Shown: positions 24,073 to 35,389 of the stretch, in pieces | How positions within the stretch are numbered: the stretch's first letter is position 1 | How the letters are laid out: every line of letters starts with the position of its first letter | Assembly (NCBI GenBank): GCA_033182465.1 | Contig: CP137326.1 | Location: 1,364,001-1,428,000, forward strand | DNA from: Sanghuangporus weigelae | Taxonomy: Eukaryota > Basidiomycota > Agaricomycetes > Hymenochaetales > Hymenochaetaceae | Direction of reading: 5' to 3' | DNA length: 64,000 bases | Notes under the pieces: generated by a model | The model's input: only the letters and a program-made list of their open reading frames with translations | What the model was told of the DNA's origin: nothing | Database searches by the model: none | Position numbers and translations under genes: made by a program

Positions 24073-24829
24073 ATGGATGGACGGAAATCCATTTCACGAG
24101 ATACAAGGATGACTGTACATGTTTTCTGCACACTTTCAATCCTCCACGCCATATCTAAGATTCTGTTCACGCCAACTGTTGTTTTTGTTTCTGTACGCGC
24201 ATTCATGTTCGCAATTGTGGTTCGTTCCTGCACGTTATTTACCAGTAATAATAGGCTCTCTCAAAACAAGAATGGTTTTTCCAATCGTTGTCATCATTAA
24301 TCAATTCTCCGACTCTGGATAGAAAGCAGTAAATGGCTGTATCGAGTAGATATATTGGGCGATTTACAAGAAGCGGTTGGAACAGTTCCATTTCCATATG
24401 GCGAGAGCGCCGAAAGCGAAGTTGGAGAGGAGAGAAAAACGATAACAGTACAAGAGAAAATGCGCTTGAAAGACAATGATAATAAAGTAATGCGAACGAT
24501 ACTTGTCGTAGATCGGAAGAAAAATCAACACGGGTGACCATAAGGGAAGGGAACGAAAGGGAGCGCGAGGAAGAACTTCGTGAAAGCATGAAGAAAAAAA
24601 CCTTGTGGGGAATAAGACGTCGACGAATGATATAGGGAGAACATACCAAACGAGTGTAGATCTGACCGGAGAAAAAGGAGCGGATTAGAGTAAGGAAGAA
24701 GAGAGGACGAAAGCCGAAGCCCAAGACAGCAGATGAGCGCCAAAAGACTTCCAGAAGAAAAGAGCGAGGGGAAGGAACAGGAAGGAGCAAGAAGTCCAGA
24801 TATCAACAGTCTTGGGAAACCAGTGCTCG
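24073..24829. other. Convergent intergenic region
   Basis: Between the 3' ends of the Ytp1-family gene and the CaaX-protein gene. From about 24350 to 24800 the plus strand is purine-rich, meaning the minus-strand transcript would have a long pyrimidine-rich 3' untranslated region. An open frame exists on the minus strand there but has the composition of a biased repeat, not a protein. Confidence 0.5.
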
Positions 24830-27110
24830 TTACATGATCGTACACCCACAGCACCCACCGTGCTTCTCTTCCTCAATAACCGGCTCATGACCGGGTTCAG
24901 GTTTCGTAGAGCTCGGAGCTTGGTATTGTACAAACGGCGCAGGAGAAGGCGGCGGTTCGTACCGATTGGAGTTCTGCTTGAAGTTGTTTCCGCCAAAGTT
25001 CACAGGCACCTGGCTGAATCGCTTGGATGCTCGATTCTCGTTGACATTAAATGACTTGATTGGAACACCCTCTTCCCCGTTCTTCTCTTCTTCTCTTCCG
25101 TCAGATCTGTCGAATTGCTCCATTGGAATCTCCTCTCCAGTTGCCGGATCGTAAATTTGCCGACGTTTGCTGGGATCAAAGCCGAACGTGCCAGGTTGCT
25201 GAAATAATCAAATAAGTCAGGTCAGAGAGCCTCGAGACGTGCACATCACTTACTGGAGGGATAATTTCCGACGAAGGCCGGCCCGCTTTGGGACTTCCGT
25301 CTGCCTCCTCATACTGGTCCTCAAGACCCATCTTTCGAGCAACAACCGGAAGAACAACCTTTGCAACATAGCTATAAGTGAGCGAAGTGATTATTGAGGG
25401 AAATACATACATCATCCCAGTTGCCCGCCTTCTTAGGCTGTGTCCAGGACGGTATAGCATCGGCCATGCTTCCTGGTCCATCTGGCATTTCAGGATACTC
25501 TGAAGGCTCAGTCACTCGCAACCGTTCAGCAGCACCGGTCGACTTCGACCGCTTCTGCACCCCAACCGAAGGTCTAGGCTTCTTGTTCGCCGCAGTCACA
25601 GCTGGAGACTTTGCACGCCCTCGTTTCTGGGCCGGACTTGCTGGACCATGCGATTGAGAATGAGGAATCCTCGCTGCAGTCCCATTTAGTGGCAACCTCG
25701 AACTCGACGGAGTCATAGAAGAAGTCGATGAAGAAAGTGACTTGGAATGCAGAGGCTCCGAAGCTGTCCGTTGAGTTGTCCGCGCCGCGTTGGGTGTTGT
25801 CCGGGGTATCTGAGTTGGCTGACGGCGTTTTGGTGTAGCTGGCACAACTGCAACGATCGTCGTCTCCGTCGTAGAGGTTTCGACACGTTTCGGCTGCTCA
25901 AGGGGAATCTGCTCATAGGGAGCATGATGTGCAAAACTCTGTTCTCTGTCCGTTTCGGCCTCCGTATCTGCTTCCATGTCTGTCAAAGGAGTCTCGTCCA
26001 AGACCATCGGAGCTTCGTTCTCATTCTCTTCTGCAAATATCGCACTTTCACGATGGCCAATACTTTCAGCTCGCCGTCGCTGTCGGGACATCGTATCATT
26101 CCTGATGCCCCGCAATTTGTGACCATAACTCGCGATTTCCAGCATTTCCATCCGGTTGCCGATACGTAATTCGCCAACACCTCCGTTTCGCGAAAGATCT
26201 CCTCGGTACCAATGCTCATACGGATGTTCTTCAAGAGATGGGCGTTCATCGGCCTCAGCCTCAGAGACGAACGAAGAATTTGCCGAGAAAGGCGGTGCCT
26301 CGTGCAAAATGCCGTTCTGCTTCCCATTAAGAGACAAATCCACCACAATTGAGGAGTATGATGCATCATACGTATCCTCGTCAGCATCCCAACGTTCTTG
26401 AGTGTTGTAGTTATTCTGGGTCTGCATAGGTCGATTTAGAAGCTGAACGTTCTGAGCGGCTCGCTTATTTCCGGTGTTTTTAGTGCTACGAGCGTCCCTT
26501 TCTTCTAAAGCCGACGATTGCGAGAAAACAGGTGAATTGGAGCGAGACGACGCGGGAGTCGGGAGTGCGTTTGTCGTACGCGTCGTGGATGGATTGGAAT
26601 ATCCATTTGATCTGTTTCCGTTGGTGGCCTGAGCAGCGTCAGCAATGAACGGTTGGGAGTAGGTACGTGATCGCGGCTGCATGGGTCTCTTCGTATCGTT
26701 CTGGTTATCTGCATGCGATGTCCCAACATTTGCTGGGCCGATGAACGGGCGCGAATAGTTGAGGCTGGGACGTGGGATGCCGCTCGGCCGTTCGTTATTC
26801 ATGCTGGACGGTGTGACCCGACCAGTAGCTTTATTGCCCACGCCCGATTTGTGCGGTGGAGATTTCTGGATATACTGCAACGTGCCGTCCTCACCGGGTC
26901 CGAACGAAACGGTGGAGAGGCGTTTCGAGATCGCCCGGCTCTCGTTCTCGAGGCCTGCAGAGAGAGAGGGGCGTGCGTGTGACACAGAACGTCAGTACGA
27001 ATGACATCGATATTTATACGTTGTCACGCACGTTTTCTGAGAGTTGGGACTATCGCCTCATCCCAGGAGAGGTCCTGAAGAGCAGACTGAGCGGATGCAG
27101 TGATAGCCAT
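24830..27110 (-). CDS. Uncharacterised protein with C-terminal CaaX box
   Basis: About 700 residues from four exons. The ATG at 27110 gives MAITASAQSALQDLSWDEAI. The first intron removes a stop and joins in phase to LENESRAISKRLSTVSFG, a helical N-terminal block. A long Ser/Thr/Pro/Asn-rich, probably disordered middle follows, with repeated small R/P motifs. Then a block that looks constrained spans two introns: MADAIPSWTQPKKAGNWDD, then VVLPVVARKMGLEDQYEEAD, then GTFGFDPSKRRQIYDPATGE. The last residues are GGCCGCTIM: CTIM is a CaaX box with Met at the last position, predicting farnesylation, and two Cys just before it could be palmitoylated. So it is probably a membrane-tethered scaffold or regulator. 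No catalytic domain was recognised. Confidence 0.78.
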
Positions 27111-27772
27111 GGGTCCTGTCCGCCACTTTGCCTGCTACGCATTCAGAAGAGGAAAAAAAAGAAAAATCTCTATGAATTCTGCGAGCACCAAAGACTCGAG
27201 CTGCAGTCCACTGTGACCACCGACTGATGACGATGGCGATAGGAAGGAAAAGAGAGTGGCGAAGCCGCGACGACGGAGACGAGGAGAAGGAAGGAAGAGA
27301 GCAGCTCTGAACGGAAGCGAACGCGGAAGTAGTTCGATCGCGGATCACCACATTAGGAAGTTGGTACTCACGACTATTTGAACTCTTTCTTTCGGCTTTA
27401 GCCGCTATGAAATGAGCTAAGATTCCCAATGACAGAACATGTCAGCAGCATAGAGACTACAAAAAAACAGTCAATCTTCCGGATAAGTAACATGAATTCT
27501 CGTCTATGTTGTAAAGACTCCGAATCCAAAGCCGAGCTTAATGTAATGTGCTGTGCTGATGGATGTAATCGTGGGAAAGTTGATATTGCGTACCGAATAG
27601 GAGGATGAGTTGGTGTCATCACAACCACTCACTTGTAGTAAAGTATACCGTTACCTTTGCTTTGCTTGTTTGCTTTTTCCCCCTATATACCCTCTTCACT
27701 ACCGACGCGGGGATTGAGTGCCCGCTTTATTGAATATTTATCCTGCTGTTGGTTGGAACACGCGAGATTGAC
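27111..27772. promoter_or_regulatory. Shared divergent promoter region
   Basis: The 662 bases lie between the start codons of the CaaX-protein gene (-) and the NDK-like gene (+), so both promoters must lie here. There are poly-A runs at about 27155-27165. No coding feature. Confidence 0.5.
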
Positions 27773-29477
27773 ATGAGTGGGACACAGACGCCGACTTCTG
27801 ACGGATCTACTGGCTCGCGCACGCGTCTTACACGCACAGTAGCGATTATCAAGCACCATGCGCTCATACATCGGATAGAGATCGAGGAGCGGATACAGAA
27901 GGCTGGATTCGAGGTACGATTTGATTTGCATGCACGAAGATTGACATGACATGACATGACATGACACGACGGATGACTGCAGATCGTGAAGGAACGACCG
28001 ATGGAGTTCGCCCAGAACTCGGACCAGGAATTCCTGCGCGAACTCTTCGGGAAGGACATGCCCTCGCTCTTCCAGTAAGCCTTTTCCCACTGTCTGTCCT
28101 TCCCGTTGCCATACTCACCAATGGCCACGCGTTTAGGGGCCCCGTCTGGGTATATGTCCTCGAACGTCGTCGTGCTGTAGAACTTTTCAATGCACTCATG
28201 GGCGAAGAGCACCCAAGTCTCGCGCGCGAAGCAAGCCCGAACTCTATCCGCGCTCTCTTCGGCAAGGATGAGGCTCAGAATGCCATAATGGGATCGCCCA
28301 GTAATGAGATAGCGGAGGTCCAGATCCAGTGCCTCTTCCAGTCCAGTCCCCCCTTCTCTACTCAGGATCCAGAAGGCACAGATGCCATCGATGACATCCA
28401 CCATGAACTCGGAAATGACGGTGCGACGGAGAACGGAACGAACGGAACGATGAGCGACGATTGGCAGAATCGCGAGAGCATGCTTTCCCCTACGTCATCT
28501 CAGCTCTCGCATTCTGCACGCATTGCGGGCTTTTCATCGGCGCTCTCGAACACGTCAAGCAAGTCTCCAAACGGCAAAGCGCAGTTCAAAGCACGCCCGC
28601 TTCCAAAGACGCATGAAGCTCCTGATATCATGCCGCGTACGTCACGCGCGGCTGCTCTTCGTGCCGGAATAGACCTTGGCAGACACGATAGACCACGGGT
28701 AGCGCCCACGAGAGAGGAGATGAAGCAGGTATTCATGGACGTACCGGGTCACAAGCGATCGACGACCATTCAGGTTGCTTCGACAGCCCCTCCCGTCATA
28801 GCCCCTCGGATGACAAAAGCAGCGGCGCTTCGGCTAGGCCAGGCAGCCCCTGCAGCGACCCCAGGACCGAAATTCCGTCCGTCCACGGCAGGTGCAGTGG
28901 CGAAAAATGGGAATAATAAAGCTATTTTCGAGGGTGTCCCGGGTCACAAACGGCGGGAAACGATCCAAGTTGCAAGCGTCCAGGCGCCGACCGTTTCGCC
29001 TCGGCTGAATAAGAGTGCCGCACTCCGCGCGAAGAAGGACTCCGCCCCGCCCGTCTCCTTCATGTGTAAGTACAAAATTCTCAACAGTATTCCTTTGACT
29101 AATTTCGTTTTTATTTTCCAGTCCGTCCACCGACTGCACCGAAAGCGCCTGGCACACTCTCGCGCAGCAACTCGCTAGCAGGTTCGACGACTTCACGTCC
29201 CGGCTCGTCCCTCTCCCGATCGACGTCATCGCTAGCTAATCGGCAACCGACCTCGAACGCCACGAGCCAGAAGCCGCTCAACGGTGCTTCTAGCTCCGGC
29301 AGCTCACAGGATGACATGGCGGAGATAACTGCGCGGATGCGTTCGATGCCGGCTCGGCCTCCGTCCATCGAACCGCGCACAAATCGCAGTGCACTCCTCC
29401 GCGCGAAAGCAGGCGGCCCGACCCCGCCTGTGAAACAGGTCCCCGTCGTCAACCGTCGTGCTTCCATGATAATCTAA
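27773..29477 (+). CDS. NDK-fold protein lacking the catalytic histidine, with C-terminal repeats
   Basis: About 500 residues from four exons. The ATG at 27773 gives MSGTQTPTSDGSTGS. An NDK-like domain follows: RTVAIIKHHALIHRIEIEER (family form IKPDA), then EIVKERPMEFAQ, GPVWVYVLERRRAVELFNAL, SIRALFGKDEA and QNAIMGSPSNEIAEVQIQC. In active nucleoside diphosphate kinases the last block reads N-x-x-H-G-S-D with a phosphorylated His. Here that residue is Met (codon 28288-28290), so phosphotransfer should be lost. After an acidic linker come basic, Ser-rich sequences with a repeated motif, PR-x-x-(K/R)-x-A-x-LR, four times, two of them preceded by VPGHKR-x-x-TIQVAS. The end is VVNRRASMII at 29477. 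Probably a binding or scaffold protein. Role unknown. Confidence 0.85.
27943..27967 (+). repeat. GACAT pentamer array inside an intron
   Basis: Four tandem GACAT units and a fifth variant, GACAC, lie in the first intron (27914-27982) of the NDK-like gene. It is a short microsatellite. Confidence 0.9.
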
Positions 29478-29838
29478 ACGTCACCACTTTATATGTTACA
29501 GGTCTCAACTTTTTTTTGTTAAACTGTTTTTTGTTTTCTTTTTTCAGCTGGTTCTCGTCTGAATGAATCTGATCCTTACCTGGGTTTGCTGTTTCTTCAA
29601 CGGCCGGTGTCTATCGTTTATTATCCCCTTCGAACTTTCCCTCGTTCATATACTGACCAACTATCTATCTTTTGAATATGCTCCTTACTGCTTGTATCTA
29701 ACTGATCCCACAGCCAATGTCCTATAACGAAGACGAGCTGGTTGGGGTATTGACAACAACAATGAAATTATGGCTCAAGTGCTATTAGAACAGAATGTGT
29801 AGGCTCTATCTAGATACAACAAAACAGAAAGTGCAAGC
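29478..29838. other. Convergent intergenic region
   Basis: Between the 3' ends of the NDK-like gene and the Derlin gene. T-rich tracts at 29509-29547 probably belong to the NDK-like 3' untranslated region. No coding signal. Confidence 0.5.
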
Positions 29839-30760
29839 TCAAAGATCTCCAAAGAGTCTTTTCCTGAAACAGATTCAGCATTAGAACATAGAAAAAGGAG
29901 AGCGAATCTTGCACTCACAATCCCTCTGGAGCTTCGTTCCAGAAACCATGACCGCCAACCATCTCCCTCGCCCAGACATCCCGGACGAACCACGCGAGAT
30001 GTGCGACTGCACATCCAAGGAGATCACCCGCTGCAGCACGCCAAGTGCCATTCAGAAGCCAGGAGAAAGCAACAAGTGCGAGTGGAAGATACGGTGCAGT
30101 CACTGTCACAACACCGAATAGCGATATTCGAACAGTTGGATGCCGTCGAGACCAAATGTAGATTGGAACGAAGGCGAGTGGAGAGGAGAGGAAGGGCATG
30201 TTTACGAGCGGTGACAATAACTTGAGACAAGAAATCAGAATGAACTCAACATTCCAGAGAGGGGCGGGACGTACGAGAAGCATTGCTGCAGATTGCAACA
30301 ACAGCCAGAAATAATCGGCTTGACGATGCGCAAAAGAGGACTCTTCGAGCATCCTGCTGTACCTCATGCTGACAAGGAAGATTAGGATGATATATTCGAA
30401 GAGACAGATTACCATACAAGAAGAACATGTGGAAAACGAAGTCGATAGATATATTTCCAAAGTAAAAGAAGTTCGTGAATACCCGCCACAGCTATCAGAA
30501 ACGCTTCAGTAAGATATAGATTCAAGTAACAAACATCAGCTCACCTGGGCGTTTTTGAAAGCACTCTTATAGCTGAAGTACAGCTGGAGAGGCGTGATCA
30601 TTTGACATTGCTTCAGAACGCGTAGGATTTCAGAAATCGTAGATTTGAGAACGAGTTGAATAATACTCACTACAGCCAGACTGGTCAGGACCGCGCATGC
30701 AAGCCAGCCCCGAGTGATGGGTGGCACTTGATTGAACCATGCTTCAATACCGACGGGCAT
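29839..30760 (-). CDS. Derlin-family ER membrane protein (Der1/Dfm1 type)
   Basis: Derlins are rhomboid-like pseudoproteases that help move misfolded proteins out of the ER for degradation. The ATG at 30760 gives MPVGIEAWFNQVPPITRGWL, with the family motif PPITR. Next come QMITPLQLYFSYKSAFKNAQ, then in a further exon VWRVFTNFFYFG, DFVFHMFFLY, and MRYSRMLEE-SSFAHRQADYF, all Derlin landmarks. Later helices include MPFLSSPLAFVPIYIW, and the segment before HLAWFVRDVW. One frame stops at 29915 after WNEAPEGL. A perfect GTGAGT donor overlaps that stop and a TTTCAG acceptor follows at 29872, giving a last exon that ends KRLFGDL at 29839. I used this spliced end. Its start is 182 bases from the divergent TAM41. 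Confidence 0.9.
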
Positions 30761-30942
30761 ACTTTATCTTCAACAACAACACTGGAGATAGTTGGTAGTT
30801 GAATTGATACTTCGTGCTGAAAGACACGTCTGAGTGAGCTGCCACGATTATGATGTCACGTGCATGATATTCTATGTCGATCAGATGGAGCACAGCCGCC
30901 GAAATTATCCCACACTTCGTTTACCATTGACCACTGTGACCA

Positions 30943-32367
30943 ATGCTCGCCTCTGTAACAGCTAGGTCTTCAGCTACCTCCGCCCGCTGCTCCCGCCGCG
31001 TCCAACTCCGCCTTACCCGGTCGTTTGCTACTGAACACGCTCCTTCCTCCTCTCACTCGTCGGTCACAGGCGACAATCTCCCCCCGCCTTCAAAGCCAGC
31101 GTCGTCTCGCCCGCGCACACGACTTCATCCCTCTCCGCGCAGTCCGTCTCGTACTCACCAGAATGTCTTCCCTTCTCTCCCTCCCAACTTTGGGCAGAAC
31201 CAGCTATTGTCCGTGCCGAACTCCACTCGCGCATTATTAGAGGAAATAGTTGCTCAGTTCCGTTCGCCGATTCGATATGCCTTCGCCTATGGCTCCGGCG
31301 TCTTCGAACAAGACGGTTATGCGACGCTAAAGGAGGAAGGGAAGACGCCCATGTTGGACTTCGTCTTTGCCGTCCGTCATCCAAATCACTGGCATTCTAT
31401 CAACATGAACCAGTTCCCGTCGCATTATCCATTACATGCGCGAGTTCTTGGATCTGACTTCGTCTCGAAAGTCCAAGAGTTTGGTCCTGGTGTTTGGTTC
31501 AACGCTTTTGTCCGAGTGAACGATGTTGTGAGTCTGTCAAGGCTGAAGACAATTACTGTTTTCTTATGCTTTGCTTCCTCAAGACGATCAAGTACGGTGT
31601 GACGTCCGTCGATAATCTCTGCACAGATCTCTTAACCTGGAAAACACTGTACCTTGCTGGACGTATGCATAAGCCGTTACGAATCATCAAAGATGATGCC
31701 CGTGTACGCCTCACGCAGCAAGTTAACTTAACATCAGCCTTGCGAACGGCATTGTTAACGCTTCCGGCGAATTTCTCGGAACGAGAGCTATTTGAAACGA
31801 TTACCGCAATCAGCTATGACGGAGATCCACGGATGATTCTACCGGCGGAAAACCGCTCGAAAATTAGTAATATAGTCAAGAAGCAGTCTCCGCAGTTTAA
31901 AGAATTGTATCAACGACTTGCGATCGGTCTCCCTGGTGTGTATTGGTCACCTAATGGAAGTACCATTGAGCAGGACATGAGCCCCCAAACTCGCTCCGCG
32001 CTCGTCAAGAAACTTCCGGAGACACTTCGATCTAGATTAATTAACCGATTCTCGTCGCGAGCGGATATACCTGCGAAGGAAGCGGACGAGTCGGCGTTCT
32101 GGCTGAGAGTCGCTGGCGACAATTCCTTGGAAGAGGTTCTCCGATCAGGTCAGTACCATCCTTCCGCTTCGCTTTTAATCTTCTTCCTTTCTGATATTCC
32201 TGAAACATTTTCTTTTCTTTTTTTCCCGAAATTTTGTAGAAATGCGGAGCATTGTCCGTTACCCTGCAGCTGTGCAAACGGCAAAGGGTATCGTGAGTGC
32301 GGGTCTAGGCAAGAGCGTTCGATATTCGGCAGCGAAAGTAGGGAAGTGGTGGAGAGGAAAACAATAG
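30943..32367 (+). CDS. TAM41: Mitochondrial CDP-diacylglycerol synthase TAM41
   Basis: Tam41 makes CDP-diacylglycerol from phosphatidic acid and CTP on the matrix side of the mitochondrial inner membrane, feeding cardiolipin synthesis. The ATG at 30943 opens an Arg/Ser-rich presequence without acidic residues for about 30 positions, a typical targeting peptide. The nucleotidyltransferase core has FAYGSGVFEQDGY and MLDFVFAVRHPNHWHSIN, with the Gly-Ser and Asp expected in this fold. Following exons give VWFNAFVRVNDV, IKYGVTSVDNLCTDLLTW and LYLAGRMHKP, all conserved in the family. The last exon joins across an intron at 32149-32239 to encode MRSIVRYPAAVQTAKGIVSA and ends WWRGKQ at 32367. Intact, three exons. 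Confidence 0.95.
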
Positions 32368-32924
32368 ATTACTATAATTTAATAATTGGATATTTCTGTA
32401 ATTTTCTGCTGTGCAGTCCTTCCTTTCATACGTACTTACGTGTCATAAACTCTACTCAGATGTGAGCTGTATCGTTCACTTTCAAATTTATCGCTCATTG
32501 ATAATGGATACTGGATAGGTATCGTAACTAGACAAGACAATACACCACTGGTTAAAGAAGAAGTTTCGGACGTAGTGCTTAAATGTTATTTTTCTGTTCC
32601 TGCAGAACTCCGATACAAGCAACGCCGCGGACAAATGGTGAAAGGCAAGCGAGCAAAGTACTACCTTCGTTCTGGAAATCTCGGAGCACCAATGAATTCA
32701 GCGGCTATTGACGATTCCATTACTTATAACGGCCAGTGCATTCTAGAGCGCACAATTTTCTTTGAGATTTCCGACATGTTTTAGCGAAGCGGACCGTCTG
32801 GACAACGGGAACGGAATGTGGTGGACTTGGACTTTCTGGTGAGGGTATAAATATCTGTGAAGTCTTCCACATCGTCGTAAGAGACCTCTCGATCGCGCAC
32901 ACCTAATATCTCTCCTGTGCGATC
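32368..32924. other. Intergenic, no gene seen
   Basis: Between TAM41 and the next gene on the same strand. Short open frames only, with no motif. It probably holds the TAM41 3' end and the promoter of the gene starting at 32925. Confidence 0.5.
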
Positions 32925-35085
32925 ATGTCAAGACTTTTCTCGTTCTTTTCACCCGCGAAAGGCAAGACGACGCCTAGGCAGGGTCAAGTGCCAAATCCGC
33001 GAACTCCGTTTTCGTTGCCTCGCTGGGAGGTTATTCGAGAGCCTCCTTCGAGTTCGTCCACCATGCGCAGCGCAACTCCAATGAGGTCAAAGCGTACGAT
33101 TGACGAGCTCCAGGATCCTTCCCCTCCTGTCACTCCGGCCAAGAAGCGCGCAGTCACACCTGCACCGGTGGCATCGTGAGCAGGATCCATCTTATCTTTG
33201 TATTTTATCTTATTATTTTTAATTCTTTGAAAGCTCATCTCGAGTCCGCCTTGCCTATACTCGAAATCCAGCCTGGACGTATCATACACCTCTGCCCTCT
33301 GCGCATAATAAATCTAACTCCCGACGCTCTGCTCCAGAGCCTTCTTCCTATCGGGTTGCTATCCCCGAATCGCCGTGCGCACATCGGACGGTACGGATTC
33401 AGTTGACGCCGAAAGTAAAACAAACCAAGGTTATTGATTTGACTGGGGACACAGACAAAAGGTTCGTCATGAAATTATAACCATCATTGTGCCCTGACTC
33501 GACTTCTGCTTTTATAGTGACTCGGAGGGAAATGATGCTTCAACGTTTTCCAGACCTTCGACGAAAGCGCTAGGGAAACGGAAGGAAAACCCGTCCAATC
33601 AAGAATTTGGGTATGTTGGAAAATCTTGCTTGACTAGTAGCCATTTTCTGAAGCGTCTTGTATCCATTCCAGTGAAAGCAACCCTCACGAACGAGGGGAT
33701 GAAACTGCTTTGCCGGCTAGGAAGAGGCGCAAGCAAACTGGAGCCCCAACGGAGTCGCCGATCAAAGAAGGAAGAAAGACAAGACTCACAGAAGCTCAAC
33801 CTGCGATCACTTCGAACGCGCAGTGAGCAGCTCTTTTTTTCTTTTGTGACGCGCACTCATCCTTGTTTAATACCTTCTTTAGACCTCAGCCTACGCCAGC
33901 AGGGAGTACCTCTGCTCCGGAGGCGCTAGAGGCGAAAAGGAAGAAGAGGCAAAAGAAAAGAAACAAGACCAAGAAGCAGAAAGTAAAGTCCTGGAATTTG
34001 AAATGATTCTTGTTACTGAGCCAGTTACAGGCCGATGCAAACGCTCAAGATGCCGGTCAGCTGGATGCGCATCGAGATCCTCTACCTTCTCCACCACCAG
34101 AATTAGAAGACGATGGCGAGGATGCAACGTCAGATGAAACAATTGCGGATGATGAAGAGGATGCGTGGCTAGCCCGGACTGCTCGAGAGTTAGGCCTGGA
34201 CAAGGACAATATTCAGGTACTTCGAAGAATACGAGACGTACGTTTCCACTGTATTCGCCATTATGAAAGCGTAACAATCGCTATTGCAGGAGCCCGATGA
34301 TAAGAAGTTCCTATACGCTATTGGATGGCGCATGTCTCGAGAATTCATGGAGGTACCGCGGGAAACCAAGGTGTTTTCCGTTTCGTTGCTGTAGCGCTCT
34401 TCTTAAATTGCTGATTATCGGTACTATAACAGCGAAAGCTTACTGCGCTCACCCAGGAGATTCTTCTAGATTTTCGGTGGCCGTTGTTCTTCAAGGACCG
34501 AATGTCTAATATATGCCGCCTTCTCGTGAGCTAGATCATTTATTTGTTTTCTTGACGATCGATACTTATGTGTTGATTACTTTAGGACAAGATTAAGGCG
34601 AGGCCTTCTCGCATTGGGCTTGATAGCTCGTGGGTTTCGGATCCGCTCAAGTTTTACACCCTGAAGACGCTTGCCTTGACGCATTTTTCTGAGGCGCGTC
34701 GACGAATAAGAGAGAAGGTAAGATCTTCAATATCTGTAGATGGGTGTCTTTTATTCCTATACGGACTTGTTTAGGTGGAGGAAGCATATGATGAAAGCTA
34801 CACGCTCGAGGAGATGGCAAAATCATTCGGAAAGGAAGACGCGCGTGAAAACGAGCTCGAAATACTAGCGTTGTTGGTGAGTGTGTCATTCCACAAATGG
34901 TGTATAACCAGTGTAAATGAACGTCTTGAAGCGCCGCACACATAGCAGATCTGAGCGGTACGAGTTCTTTAATAAAGTCGACAAGGAACTGTCGAAGCTC
35001 CATGCTCTCTCTTTCCAAGACGCAAAAAGGCAAGTCTTTATCTTTACTCAGTGCATACTTCGGAAGCTCTGAGCGCCTCCATTAG
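32925..35085 (+). CDS. Unknown, probably nuclear protein
   Basis: I do not recognise this family. The ATG at 32925 gives MSRLFSFFSPAKGKTTPRQG. The first half is Ser/Pro/Lys/Arg-rich with several basic clusters (PAKKRAVTP, KALGKRKENP, EAKRKKRQKKRNKTKK), which fit nuclear localisation. An acidic stretch follows (ELEDDGEDATSDETIADDEED). The second half is helical and looks like a real domain: WLARTARELGLDKDNIQVL, KKFLYAIGWRMSREFME, then GLDSSWVSDPLKFYTLKTLA, YDESYTLEEMAKSFGKED and RYEFFNKVDKELSKLHALSF. About nine exons. The last intron (around 35032-35051) appears to use a GC donor (AG|GCAAGT). The stop is at 35083-35085. No membrane segment. Confidence 0.7.
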
Positions 35086-35389
35086 AAAACTCCACAGTAT
35101 CCTTCGGCGAGATAGAGAATATTTTCCGTGAGCAGTCGACCGGAGATGAAGGTATAGAATCGTAGACTGCAGATGCAGATAGACAACACCACGTAGATTA
35201 TTGTAGTACTTATTTTGCACGTAGCTTACTGTCCGTAATGTACCAGTAATAATGACATCGACTTGTTCATAAAACACCTTGTGTTGGAGATCTCCTTGTA
35301 CTTTACCTGGCTTATTATCAGTTTTCACGCAACGTAGCCAAAGTCTCGTCACAAAACTTAAAGGGATTATCTACATCATACAACGATCT
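35086..35389. other. Convergent intergenic region
   Basis: The 304 bases lie between the 3' ends of the unknown nuclear-type gene (+) and ALG6 (-). No coding signal I can support. Confidence 0.5.

Noticed and set aside
24239-24790. A 183-codon minus-strand frame
   Set aside because: Its composition is driven by a pyrimidine-rich transcript strand downstream of the CaaX-protein stop, and it lacks an ATG start and motifs.
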